Positions 1-11,652 of a stretch of 64,000 nt of DNA are shown in pieces. The DNA is taken from positions 1,054,001-1,118,000 of the forward strand of contig NC_064650.1 in assembly GCF_001723175.1 (NCBI RefSeq), in the 5' to 3' direction. How positions within the stretch are numbered: the stretch's first letter is position 1; each line of letters begins with the position of its first letter. This DNA comes from Penicillium oxalicum. Its lineage: Eukaryota > Ascomycota > Eurotiomycetes > Eurotiales > Aspergillaceae. The notes beneath the pieces were generated by a model that was not told the DNA's origin, made no database searches, and saw only the letters and a program-made list of their open reading frames with translations. The position numbers were made by a program, and so were the translations under genes.

Positions 1-608
1 CACGATTCTGTATCTGCACCTGCGTTCATAGAGTTTGTCATCCTAAAGAATAGACGATGGACATGTACATCAAGTGCAGTCCATATTAGTTGTGCCACAT
101 CTGGTAATCGCGACGACCATCAATGTCGTCATTCCGCTGCCTCGGACATGCATCGCCTCTGGCCACTAGTGCAGATCGCTCAAGGTAAGGGCCCTTTTTT
201 GTGATTGGGTCAAGAAGTAGCGATGTCGATTTTTCCAAAATGAGCTTCTTTGAGCTTTTTGTCTCATAGCATGAACCCAGCCCTCTCAATCTCCGTAGGC
301 TGGTGCATCGAGCGGACGCTGCCATGGCACTCCAAGTCATGTGATTGGCATCCGGCGCGAGGTTGATCCGCTCACTCCGCATTTGGAGGCCGGAGCTCTA
401 CAGTCTCCTCTTTCTTCATTACCTCCAATTTCTTGGAGCCAAATCAATTCGTAGGCCATTTGTACTGGAACACCAAGCGGCCAATCTCCGCATCCCTCCT
501 TCGTCTCGGCTTGCTCCTCAGAACTGTCCCGTTCGCCATCGGACCCGCCCCCGCTGTTGCGGGGCTAACCAACCGCGCTCAGCGCCAGCCCAGCAAATCG
601 CCGCCACT
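1..608. other. Upstream region of gtr1, no gene seen
   Basis: No reading frame here has a recognisable protein signature. The last 200 bases are C-rich and run into the gtr1 start, so they probably form its promoter and 5' leader. The frame of gtr1 stays open upstream of its ATG but lacks any conserved residues there. Confidence 0.5.
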
Positions 609-1707
609 ATGGACGCTCGCAAGAAGAAGAGAAAGGTGCTGCTGATGGGCAAGAGCGGCTCGGGCAAGTCGTCTATGCGCTCGATCATCTTCAGCAATTA
701 TGTCGCCAAGGATGTTCGCCGGCTCGGTGCGACAATCGACGTAGAGCACAGCCATGTCAAGTTCATGGGGAACCTGACCCTCAACCTATGGGATTGTGGA
801 GGGTGAGTCAAGTGTGATTGCACTTTGTCTGGGTTTGTGCAAAGGCAACTACTGACACGATGGTCACCTTCCTATGCTCGGCAGGCAAGATGCCTTTATG
901 GAAACTTATCTCGCTTCTCAACGAGGCAATATTTTCTCCGACGTCGCCGTTTTGATCTACGTGTTCGACATTGAATCGCGAGAGGTCGACCGTGACCTGG
1001 ACACATACAACGCCGTCATCGAAGCTCTGCGGGAATTCAGTCCCAACGCCTATGTCTTCTGTCTTGTGCACAAGATGGACTTGATTCAAGCTGAACATCG
1101 TCAGCGCATTTACGAGGAGCGCTCGGCATTGATCCGCTCGCGCTCGGAACACTTTCGCGTGGACACTTTTGGAAGTAGTATTTGGGATCAGTCGCTCTAC
1201 AAAGCCTGGGCCGGGATCGTCCACAAGCTTATCCCCAACTTGACGGTCATCGAGCGCTTTCTGAGCGCGTTTGCCAAGAAGATCGATGCCGAAGAGGTAA
1301 TTCTCTTCGAACGATCAACCTTCCTCACTGTCACATCAGTATCTTCCGAAATTGGAGATCTGAATCCCATTTACGATCGACACGAGCGACTCTCCAACAT
1401 CATGAAAGCCTTCAAACATTGCGCCGCGCGCAACACACTCACCACCCCTGCCTCCGCCGGATTTGTCGTAATGCACACCAAAACCCCGCAATTCAATATC
1501 TTTTTGGGGCGGTTCACGGACAACACATATATCTTTCTTGTCGTTCCCCCTGGCGAAGCAGCATACAATTGTGCGGTGCTGAACACCATGCTCGCGCGCG
1601 AAGGGTTTTCGAAGGCAGCCGCCTCGGGCCGTTCAGATGGGTTCCCACTGCCACCACCGGAAACGCCCGAGGATGGGACATCGAATGGAGTGAACTTTGG
1701 CTTTTGA
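609..1707 (+). CDS. gtr1: Rag-family GTPase Gtr1 (RagA/B orthologue)
   Basis: Small GTPase that pairs with Gtr2 on the vacuole membrane and passes amino acid signals to TORC1. I read two exons, 609-802 and 885-1707, giving 338 residues, close to yeast Gtr1. The 82-base intron starts GTGAGT and ends GGCAG. The G1 loop GKSGSGKS is at residues 14-21. The stretch [14 protein letters not shown] followed by [10 protein letters not shown] is the Rag-specific switch region, and the intron splits the GGQ glycine codon. HKMD serves as the G4 motif. The C-terminal half (from about residue 190) matches the roadblock-like dimerisation part of the family, and the tail is proline-rich. The ATG at 609 directly precedes the conserved lysine-rich start. 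The gene converges on the SET gene. Function is known from the family. Confidence 0.95.
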
Positions 1708-2350
1708 GGTGATCACTCTCAGTTTGTTGACAGTTGTTAGCGTGTTTTTTTTGTACCGTGTATCATGTATAGCCGGCATTCCTGTTGGGGTTATTGTTGT
1801 GATACTCTTTTCTTTTTCTTTTCTTTTTCCTTTTCTTGGCAGAAAAAGCTGGAAGATACCTTTCACGGGCGCTGTTACTTGTCATACGGCGTTGCGGTAC
1901 GATTAGTCTATGAATCACTTTCTTTTTGAAACCCTTCTCCAGTCGCATTCTCTGCAATGACCGAATTGAACCTTGAATCTACAGGGGGTTAGGGGGGCCG
2001 TCACAATCTACGCAGTAAAAGAAGACCGCACTTGAGAGCCCCGAGGTCGCCGTCTCGTGCGTCTTGAATCGTGTCAAATGAAGTTTGTATGTCTTTCAAA
2101 TCGCTGCCGGGGTTTACCTTACTTGCTTTTGGCTCTTTTGATGTCAGGATTCGACCAGCTTAGGCCTGATCACCCGTCCCTTTTGAAAAGCTTGACACAA
2201 CTTGAACAGCTCGAAGTCGTTAGTTCTACCTCGCTGGAACAATTGATCAGATAAAGCAGCCTCGGATAACAATGAAGAACAAAAAAGAAATGGAAGGTGG
2301 CAAGGTTCCAACCAAAGAGCAGACATGCAACGAACTTTTGCCATGAATTT
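1708..2350. other. Convergent 3' spacer between gtr1 and the SET gene
   Basis: Both neighbouring genes end here, so the spacer should hold two 3' UTRs. A 33-base pure pyrimidine run at 1805-1837 lies about 100 bases after the gtr1 stop. No gene is seen. Confidence 0.5.
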
Positions 2351-3700
2351 TCAATCCCACTGATCGGCCCGATTGTTCCGTTTGGGTGGCGGTTGGCAGC
2401 ATTTGGAGCTCCCACACTGACAAAATCTCGAGCGCCAATAATTCGGTCCATAGTGCAATGTGATTTCTTCGAAAATGGCAATGTCTTGAAGAGCTTCAAC
2501 GATGGTTGTCACCCGATCACCAACGACAACGGAGACGAATTGACAGTTAGGTTCACAGTGGTGATTGATGTATCGAGTCCAGTTGCCAATGTGCGCCGAT
2601 GAAGTTGTTCCGATTGGAGTCGGGTCAGTTTCCTTCATTTGAAGCATCCCAAAAACACCCGTCTGGAAAAGAGCGTAGATATCATCGTCACATTGCCGCC
2701 GCGGGGGGATCACTTCGCCAACGTACTCACCCAAAACAGCACCGGCCTTGATATTGGCCAACGCACGCACACCGGTTCCCCTGACGGGATACTCGATGAG
2801 TTCTACCAAGTCACCTGCCATAGAGCCGGCTCGGCATTCGCAACGCTCGGTGGCGCCACACACAAAGCAAGTCAACCACAATGGCTTCTTGCAGTTGCAA
2901 GCCTGAGGGCATCGACATTTTTGACAGTCGGGAAACCCACCCAGATTATGGCACGGACATTTCCTCTTGCACAGACACTTCATGCAAGGACCCGGTTTCG
3001 GAGGGCGCATATATGGATGCATCTGAGATTTGCGCGTCGGCTTGAAAAGGGCAACGTTGATGTTAGTCTGTGCTTTCCCCGCATGGATGGGACGTTTCAG
3101 ATATCCCTCTGATGTCTGGATCAAGTGATGAACGTGCTCCTTACCTATCTCCAGCGAAGGCTGCACGGCGCTCATGATATCCTTCAATCCGAAAATGCCA
3201 TAGCTCAGCAGAGGCGTTGCCCAATCGAGTTGACGAGATCGAACAAAGATCTCGATACTGCGCTTGTTAGCAGTGATCAATTTTCTCACCTCGTCCCAGA
3301 CCAGAATCTCTGGATTGAGACATGCTGCACGGAAAGCTTCCGACTGTGCGCACATGGCGAACAGTGCCCACCCATGCTCGAGGAGAAAGTACTTGACGCG
3401 ATCAAAGAGCGGGTAGAATTCGGCGTCCTGGAAAATGTGAGTATACCTGTGATAGACCGACTGATCAAGAAATCCCTGGATTGTCCGACGCTGTGACTCG
3501 TACTGTTCACGTTCATGTTCTGAGGAGTCGTCCTCCCACGCCTGTTGTAGATGCCACATGGCGTTCAAGTCCCAGTAGATGGCTGCAATGATTCGGCGGC
3601 TTCTGCCAATTGCGTTTTGAGCGAATCGAAATTCTGCGCTCGACTCCGGCAGGATAAAGCCTGCGCCGAGCGTTGCTGCTAGAATTTTATGTGCATCCAT
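2351..3700 (-). CDS. CXC-SET domain protein, probable lysine methyltransferase
   Basis: The uninterrupted frame encodes 449 residues from the first ATG; a TTG seven codons upstream is not a likely start. Residues 1-235 form a helical region with no signature I recognise. Residues 239-289 hold a cluster of CxC and CxxC pairs (CMKCLCKRKCPC, CQKCRCPQACNC, CFVC, CEC) resembling the CXC pre-SET of E(z)-type enzymes. Residues 299-420 are a SET domain: GEYVGEVI at 324, the NHxCxPNC core as NHHCEPNC at 379, and EEITLHYG ending at the catalytic-type tyrosine near 418. A post-SET motif CQCGSSKC is at 427-434. All key SET motifs are present, so activity is likely; histone H3 is the expected but unproven target. 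A GTAAGG donor-like site on the minus strand at 3144 could start an intron, but the acceptors I tried either break the frame or lack a branch site. It may be an EZH2 relative or a fungus-specific SET family. Confidence 0.85.
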   Translation of the reverse strand: MDAHKILAATLGAGFILPESSAEFRFAQNAIGRSRRIIAAIYWDLNAMWHLQQAWEDDSSEHEREQYESQRRTIQGFLDQSVYHRYTHIFQDAEFYPLFDRVKYFLLEHGWALFAMCAQSEAFRAACLNPEILVWDEVRKLITANKRSIEIFVRSRQLDWATPLLSYGIFGLKDIMSAVQPSLEIGKEHVHHLIQTSEGYLKRPIHAGKAQTNINVALFKPTRKSQMHPYMRPPKPGPCMKCLCKRKCPCHNLGGFPDCQKCRCPQACNCKKPLWLTCFVCGATERCECRAGSMAGDLVELIEYPVRGTGVRALANIKAGAVLGEYVGEVIPPRRQCDDDIYALFQTGVFGMLQMKETDPTPIGTTSSAHIGNWTRYINHHCEPNCQFVSVVVGDRVTTIVEALQDIAIFEEITLHYGPNYWRSRFCQCGSSKCCQPPPKRNNRADQWD

Positions 3701-4635
3701 GGCTGTGATTCGAGCAGTCAAAGTTCAAAAAAAAAAGAAAGAAATTGAGGAGAGTGTTTCGAGGATTAAGAATGGTGGCTGAGTATGGATGTTGTGATCA
3801 ACCATCAATTGATTGAATAGACGGTGCAATTCTCTGCAGGCCCTCGACTCGGATCCAGACTGCAGCGTAGGGCTGTGTCTTTGCAATTTATAAGTTCCAC
3901 GAATGGGTAGGTAACAATATGAGTTTGAAGAAACATAGTGACTTGGAAATGATGATAAAGGGATTTTAGTCTGGCATTGTCCCCATTGTGTGTTCCATAT
4001 TCTGGCTTAATACGCTTTGTTGTTCGCGAGGTGGTGTATCAATGCGAGTGCGATTGCTCGACGACAAAGAACATACAGAACCGTTTCCTAAAAATTTGCC
4101 AAATATAAATGGCTTTTTTCCTCTTGTAGTGCATGGGTGGAACCTCTTATTCCATGGTCTCGACGCAATGAATTGAGCTGGACTTGGAGAGTCCAGGTGA
4201 ATGAGGTTTCAGACATTTGCATTCAAGGGAAGGGAATGGCAACAAACACCAAGGCGGCACTGACACAAGACGCAACTGTGACTTCAAGTCATGATCTGAG
4301 AACTGGAGTTTCATATGTAGAACCGGGCTCTCAGTCACTCACTGGGTCAAAGCTGATCGGTCAACATGTCTTTTTCTACCATTTGCAGCGTATACGGCAT
4401 GTCCTCCATAGGGCGTAGTGCCCATCCGGCATACCGTTGCGACATTGCGGAGAACTTGGGACCGACCGCGGCCAAGGGAAAGGCGGACCGCCGCTTGGCG
4501 TCATGTGGTGGGGAAGCTATCCTGTGATGCGACAAGACCTCTTCGTCAACAGTTTGCTTTCTTTGACCTTCTTGTCATGCCTACCCCGTGAGGCTCGATC
4601 TATTTTTACATCCAGCAGCCCTCAGCGAGACAAAC
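3701..4635. promoter_or_regulatory. Divergent promoter region, SET gene and rup1-like gene
   Basis: The two genes start away from each other across about 930 bases, so both promoters should lie here. I see no gene. A purine run sits just upstream of the SET start (3727-3746). Confidence 0.45.
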
Positions 4636-7476
4636 ATGACCACCGCACCGCCGGAGGATGCGATCGCGAATTTCGTGAGCTTCACCAGCACCACGCGCGA
4701 GCAAGCCATCCTCTTTCTAAAGGTATTTGACACCACTCCTGCTATTCGCCTCGCAGGACCCCAGCTCACAAAACTGAATTTCAAAACAGGCAAACAATCT
4801 GGACTCTCAAAAAGCTATTAATGCTTACTTTGAGGATCCCACGGGGTCCCAGCTCAAGGTGCGTCGAGCGGAACTAGAGGCGTATGGAACTCACAAGTGA
4901 CTGTGGCTTTGGGCGCCAGACCAGCGATTTTGCCGATGAGAACCTATCCCGTACGATCTTCCCCGCTGAGCTGGATCTCTTCCTTTGGCTTATACCTCTT
5001 GTCTAGCTCTCGGCTACAGCCATCAAGAATACGGATCACGAGTCCCCGCGACAGCTCCTCCCTCTCGCCCACCATCCCGAGTAAATACGCCTGGCACCGC
5101 AGACGCGACGAGAACGGAGAACAGCCCCGCAGGAGCTACCCAGGATCTTGGTAGCGGTGAGCCACAAGCTGTTCTCATGCGCGGCACATTGGGCACAGAC
5201 TGATATATGCGATCATCTAGGCCCTGGACTCTCGGGATCGGGGTTGACTCTGGCGGAACGGGAAGAGCAGCAGTTACAACAAGCCGTTGCAATGTCACTA
5301 GGGCAGGGTATTGGACAGCAGGAGACGGGCGTGACGAAAACCACCGAGAAGAATCACCAAGCCAACTTTGGCAAAGCTACCCGTGATTACTACGACGAGG
5401 CGGATTGGGGAATGACCCTATTTAACGAGACGGCCCAAGAGCTGGTAGTTGACCCAGAACCCGAGGACCGAGTGAAGGTCGAGGGAGAGCCTGCATTCCT
5501 GCGGCCAACCAGTGACAAAGCCCACCTCGCAGGGTATCTGACAATTCTTCATGAGATACCGCTTGCACGCGAGGCTCTCTTGCTTCGAAACAAGATGTTA
5601 TTTGACTACGGAGGAGATGTCCAGTGGTGGAATGGGCACTCTATCTACCTTCCCAAGATCGTGACTGTCCATGATCGAGAATTCAATTATGATGACGAGT
5701 GGGAGGACATCATCTACGAGTCACAGCGCCTCATGGCGTTTCTAGACTCAACCAAACGAGCTTATGGGAGTGCTGATGCGCTCGCCAAGCTGAAAGATGT
5801 TGACGTGCTCTCTTCCGAACCCGATGAAATCATCGCGAGATTCCTGGAGGTCTGGCACGCGTCGGCAATCCGGGCCGCTCCCGACAGCCCTCTCGCCACG
5901 GCTTTCATGTCCCATGCCTACAAGCGATCTCCGTTTGACGAAGGAGATGAGACTGTGTCTCGAGAGCTGTTTGTCTTTGAGCCCATCATTGAGCAGGAAA
6001 CTGATCAGACCCTCTACGATGTCTTGGATACCGCTATCTGGAGTGATCTTCCTGGCGAGCAACTGGACGATGTCTGGCTCGAGCATGTGGGCGACATTGT
6101 CACCATGAAATTGGACGCCTTCAACGGTGGCACATCTGTGAACGTCAAGATTCCTGCCGTTTTTTATCCAGATCGCTACCTGAGCAGCTGCAGGGAACTT
6201 GCACGCGAACTCCGCACAAAGAGGCTAGTGGTTCAAGAAGAGATTCACCGACTCACCGGGCTCATTGAGCGATACACCAAACCTCAGAGCACTGTTGCTA
6301 ACATGGGCCTCAAAGAGCTTCTTGAGAAGGCCGCAGCTGCCACGGCGGTGGCTCTCGCCGGAAACAGGGACAATGACACGGAGCTGGTCGAGGTCGAGAC
6401 TGCAACAGAAAAGTCCGCGAGAATCTCGAAAGAGCTTCTGGCCATTTCGCAACGAATTGATTCCAAACTTCAAGGTAGGTGGCTACGGCATGGAGAGACA
6501 ACGAAATCCCGTGCATCCCTGCTGACCAACTCGATAGAACTAGAGGCTCAAAAGAAAAAAGCGATGGAGACGCTACGCAGCTACTCAAAGACGCTGACTG
6601 AGGCTCCAGAGGCCCCGGGGGAACCACCTCTCAGCCGTTACAGCTTGCGGGGCGTTTGCACCAAGCCTCATATTACTTATGTTCTGAAACGAGCAGACAA
6701 TCGGAACGGGGGCGATTTGATGGAGCTTGGTGCCGAGCAACAGGCTAGTACCGGTGATCAGTGGTGGAGAATTAGCTACTCGACTGAAGATGGCAAGACT
6801 CAACAACAGGCAAAGCAAAAAGGCCAGGAGACCGCCACGGCTGCCCAATCTGGCGATGTCATGGGGTACACGGTCACCAAAGTGCGAGAAATCGAGGTGC
6901 TTCGCGCTGCTCGCGAGGAGTGGAAATCGGTGCTGCTCGTATACGCGAGTGATGCAGCCGTCAACGCTCCAGTAGATCCCGCGCCTACGCAACTTCGGGT
7001 GAGTCACTGATCTTAGATGTGTTGGTAAAAGTAATTGATTGTTTAAGACCGCTCCGCTGACCGTGACACAGGGCTTCGTGGAAAAGGACAATGAGGCTTT
7101 TGCGAAGGAACTCGAAGAAAGCACCGCGAACTCGTCCGCTGCCACCACCGGTCAGCTCCCCGCCGAGTCGAAGAATGCCACGCAGCAGCAGCAGCAGCAA
7201 CGGCCGTCGAACAAGCCACCGCCACCGCCGCCCCGGCCCACCCAGCAGGTAAACGTCTTTGATTATCAAGTCTCGAATTTCGGTAATGACAGTGATTATG
7301 AACAGGAAATGAAGGAGAAGGAGGGTCCTGGATTGCTTGGTGCAAAGGGTGGCGAACAGACGGGAGATCTTTCTCATGCTCTTGACGATGATGTCGTGTG
7401 GAACGTGGATGGAGGAGACACCCAGATGAGTGATCATGTTGAGCACGTGGGGGGCAACCCCAGTCAAGCGTCATAG
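4636..7476 (+). CDS. rup1: Rup1-like UBA/UIM ubiquitin-binding protein
   Basis: I read eight exons: 4636-4722, 4790-4858, 4920-4950, 5007-5156, 5221-6474, 6538-6998, 7072-7248 and 7306-7476. Together they give 799 residues with every phase consistent. Residues about 5-45 form a UBA-like three-helix domain (AIANFVSFTSTT.. AILFLKANNLDSQKAINAYF). A ubiquitin-interacting motif lies at about 122-140 (EEQQLQQAVAMSLG). The long middle part contains YYDEADWGMTLF, YGGDVQWWNG and a predicted coiled coil around the sixth exon junction. The C-terminus has a polyglutamine tract followed by PPPPPPRP. There is no protease catalytic triad. In yeast, Rup1 links the ubiquitin ligase Rsp5 to the deubiquitinase Ubp2. 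Orthology rests on my memory of the family layout; ubiquitin binding is the safer claim. The 31-base third exon is inferred from frame. The acceptor of exon 7 could instead be at 7048. Confidence 0.8.
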
Positions 7477-7997
7477 GATCCTGGAGATTGGTCTGAGATT
7501 TATGAGTGACGATGGGACGCTAGCAAATGGCAATTGCATTTTTTTTTATTTGCCAATTTGGAGCGTTTCACCAGCTTGATCGGAGGTCCATATTGCCATG
7601 CTCAATCTCAATCTCCCATTCTCGGATCTTGCTGTCTCTTTTTTGTGGCAATTATAAGATCCAAGTCGAAGAAACTCAGGATACATACTTTTCTCTGATC
7701 GCACCTGGAAAATATATCAAGTCACGCCCAAGTAGAAAATTAACACGAGTGCGTATAATATGCCTCGTATCGTCCCGTCTCCATGAATCTACTTTTTCAT
7801 CTCCAGTGTAGTTCGGTAGCAAGTAAATGCCCCTTCAGGCCGCTGAGGGTCTGTGGAGAGCTCCCCACATTTGCTCTGTTTGCACCTCTTCAACTAGGTA
7901 CCACCAAGAAATACAATCTAAAGGGAACTGGCCCAATCGTTCAGCGAGCGCTGTCTGGCCTCATGACGATTGACCAGCCATTTGACGCCTCTACAAC
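7477..7997. other. Spacer between rup1-like gene and ro10
   Basis: The two genes are co-directional, so this holds a 3' UTR and the ro10 promoter. There is a T-rich run just after the first stop (7539-7550). No gene is seen. Confidence 0.45.
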
Positions 7998-8791
7998 ATG
8001 TCTCATGAGAGTGAAGCCGTCGCCAGTGTGACAATAGAGCTCCTCGAAGCTCGTCTGGGCCGCCTTTCCTACCTCCTCACCGGCAACACTGACTGGACCG
8101 GCACACCCTCCACGCCCGAGAAACCCGCTTCGCTCGACGAGACAGTTTCGCGTGGACTTCTTCGACTTGGGCGAGAACTAGAGAAATTATGTCGCGCTGT
8201 GCCCGCCGTTCGTGACTTGGTTCAACTACGTATGTGCACCTGCCAGCCTGGCTCGAAACATTTCCCCCCTTTTCCTCTTTTTTTTCCCGTTGCCATACCT
8301 CCATCCTGCGTCTTCGCCTCATTCCATGGGAACTTGCCCTGGGGCTCAATGTACATGCATACTCATACTTGTGCAACTCTCTAGACGACCGATTTCCAGA
8401 CCTCTTCAATCCCACCGACCCCCGCGAGATTCCAGAAGATCTCAGTCCCCGTGCTCTGGCTTCGATCGTTCTCTCTTACGCAACCGCCTTTCCGGAAACC
8501 GCGTCCCGTCTGACTTCTCTGAATGACCTGCCCATTCCGGACGCAGCCACGTCCGCCTCCCTGATTGAGTTGCAGCCGCGGCTGGACCAGATTGCGCAGA
8601 CGCAGGATGAACAGGCTATGCAGTTGTCCGAGCTGCGTGTGCGCACGGCTCGGGTATTGCAGCGATGGTATGAGGTTGGGGTTGTGGGAAGTGGTGAGTG
8701 TTGGGCGGAGTGGGAGGGGAGATTGGAGAGTGTGGAGCGAGAGGTGAGGCGAAGGGAGGTGGTTCGTGCAAAGAGAGAAAATGAGATTTGA
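7998..8791 (+). CDS. ro-10: Dynactin p24 subunit, nuclear distribution protein RO10
   Basis: Subunit of the shoulder/arm of dynactin, the complex that activates cytoplasmic dynein for nuclear migration and vesicle transport along hyphae. Exons 7998-8229 and 8385-8791 give 212 residues. The 155-base intron starts GTATGT and ends CTCTAG, and a histidine codon is restored across the junction. The N-terminus has the family pattern LLEARLGRLSYLLTG. The C-terminus carries ALxxRWYEVGVVGSGECWAEWE-type residues followed by an arginine/glutamate helix, which are the parts I recognise from fungal RO10 proteins. The rest is helical, as expected for a coiled-coil subunit. The identification is by remembered motifs. 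Confidence 0.85.
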
Positions 8792-11623
8792 AGAGGTGGG
8801 AATGAAGTTGGAAGGGAGCTATTCGTTTCCGTCTATGGGCGAAGGTGGGAAACCATCCAAATGAATGAGATCAAGGAGGTTCGTAGTCGGTGTCGGTTAT
8901 GGGGACAGCCATGCTCTGTGGGTACAAGACTGGTTGGTTACGTTTGTTTTTTTTTTCTCTTTTTTCTTTGTCGTTAGTTTCTTCCTTTGCTTGGGGTTTG
9001 CTTTTGCTTCAAGATATCCACTGGTGTTTCTGGAGTATTGCGAGGCGTTGTCATTAATTCATTGGTGCAAGAGTTGGAAGTGGTGTGCTGGAAAAATGGG
9101 ATGGCAGCAAATCGAAGACAGTATCTATATTTGGAGGCATCGCATCTTGAGTATATTCGTGGTGGAAGTGTAGTCTTCCTTTGGGGGCATGAGATGAAGC
9201 CTTCTGGGGGTTCCACTGTTACCTTACTAGGTAGTACGAGCACCCAGATTGACATGGTGGACACGACTGCTGTACGCTAAATCTCCATACCTTTCAATCT
9301 TCCCCTTGGATATTACGGTAGCGGAGACCCTTTTGTCAACTTGTTCCATTCCCTGGATTGAGGGATACTCATAGTCTGAAGGGCCCAGGACAAGATCAAG
9401 TAAAATCTAGGAATCCTTTAAAGTTCCTGTTTCCCTGGGTATTCTGCAAGTGGATTCCTAGTTATGCATAATGAAATACTCCGAGTGATTTCACACGGAA
9501 TGTGTCACCACACACTGCCTTGACAGCAGGACTAGACCTTAGATTGAGCTGACATTATGGAATGAGAGTGGAAGCCAGCCCGTCCGCTTTCGTTCGTCTC
9601 TGCCTCACCAAGCAGTAGGAGCGCATAGATACAATCAAGGTGTTCCTTCAGGAAGCCCAATCGCTAACAATCAAAGATCAAAACCCTCCCATTTTAGAAT
9701 TATCACAAGCAGTGAAAGTGAGTATCAAATCCGATCATTTGAGTGACGGGCCTTGTCGGATTTTTCAGTATTCCCATCAATGATAGTCCATGGATCAGAC
9801 TGCCATGCTAAAGACTCTGTGCTTTGTGTTCCCGTCACCATCGAGGGGAAGGCCATGATACAATGACATCAGGCATTCCACAGCTGTCATATGAGATACG
9901 GAGGGGCTCTGACATTATGGGACGCTTGACAGGTATGTCCGAAGCAGGTATAGCAGCTTTTATGATTATCCCATTTGATGGGATGGCCCTGTCGATCAGT
10001 GCCTGTGGCTGGCAGAGTGGGGCCTTACCACCTGAGGTATACAACTCCCGCACACGAGATTGCCCACCAGACAAGTTTCACATGCCGCGGAATGTCTTCA
10101 GTAATGTAGGAGAGGGGGGGAGGAGACCACGACTGATGACGAACTGACAGCGGATGGAAGTTTAAGCTTCGTTCCAACAGTCTAATCAGTTGAGGGGGAA
10201 AGAGATCTGGGATGGTGAGTAACCGAGTATACTAGTTTCTGCATTGTCTTGCCAGGCTGGAGCTGTGGCTGTTAGAATGCTCTTAACCAGGAAAAGCCTT
10301 TAGAATATTGGTGATAAAATCCGGTCATCTTTCATGAAAAGATGGTATGTAGGTAATCAATGTTGGTATCTCATGGAGGAAATGGCTACACGTATTTCTC
10401 TGGTACCTCTTTTGTGCCTGAATGTGGTCCAGCCGAGGTGCAGATGGTACAAGCACACCGCAGCCGGCGTGAGCAAGGGTACTTGGTATGGTACATGTAA
10501 ATTTGCAAAGTTGCAGCCAGCGGAGCGCCGAGTGTCCGTCCCACTCGATATTTTTAGATTCTTTCAAGCACAAAAGGAACTCATGTCAGGACAAGCAGGT
10601 GACACTCTATATATCTGGACAAAGTTGTGAGATGTGTAGATCACTACTACTCTGCTCTTTCCAGTGCATCTGGAAGCGCCTCTGTGCACGATGCCGACCA
10701 GGAACCTTCGACTTGCAAAGCCGGATCCAACTGTGGCCGTTGCTAGTGGGCGGAGTGGACACGCCGATATGATGTGGACTCCTCGGTGGACCTGGGGGAT
10801 GGTCGATGAAAGGCACTGTGGCTTGCGACTGTGTGCCCTAACAGTTCCAGTCTAGGCCAGTCGAGGTCGAAATGCTTGACTTTGCGGACGATCGGGCCCG
10901 CCCTGGCAGACTGGAATTTTGATACACCCAGTTTCTTGACATGATTGACTCCATCAATGCTACATGCAAGATTGTGCCCACGCATGATTTGGAGAGGAAC
11001 TCATAAAGACGAACAACTTTAGACGGGTCCCACGTCCGGCTTTACCACATCAATCTGTGGCTGGATCCAAGGGTTGTGCTCATCCTCTCAAGGCCCTGCC
11101 CTGGGTAATCAGAACTCGAGACTTGGTCGCCAATAATAGGCAGCAGGGAATCAAACCCCTCCGAGATCTCGACACGTCAGAGGTTGTACGTAGACACAGT
11201 CCATTTGATTGTACACTATATCCGGTCGGTAGACCTCCCGGGCGATGCGGTACATGGCACTCAATGCCCGCTCTCAGATCGTCACTGGGAGAATAGGGCT
11301 CAGAATGTGCAATGCCATCAAACACGTTGATTGTCATGGTTTCACAGTGACAGGAAGATTATATGGATCAGATTAATTTCGCGGCGGACTCCACACCGTG
11401 GTCTCGACGCTAGGGGCCTGTGTGTTTTGGGGCAAGCTCCACCTCACGATCCTGCAAGTTGGATCGCAGTCACGTTTGCAGGGTACTTGTCGCGGTACAT
11501 GCACCAGTCACTTCATGTAGAACCTATCACCAGTAGTACAGTCGAGGTGACTGCACCGTGCTGTATATTGGTGCACAAGAGATGGGTCGTTCTCTCCATC
11601 CTGATATACTCTAGGACTAGGTA

Positions 11624-11652
11624 GCCTACTAGGTACTAAGTACCTAGTAGGC
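11624..11652. repeat. 29-base near-perfect inverted repeat
   Basis: Two 14-base arms, GCCTACTAGGTACT and AGTACCTAGTAGGC, are exact reverse complements around a single A at 11638. Further TACTAGGT or CCTAG copies flank it. It could extrude as a cruciform or bind a dimeric protein. It lies in a gene-free stretch. Confidence 0.9.

Noticed and set aside
11130..11175. GGGAATCAAACCCC, similar to a tRNA B box on the minus strand
   Set aside because: No A box or cloverleaf could be drawn around it.
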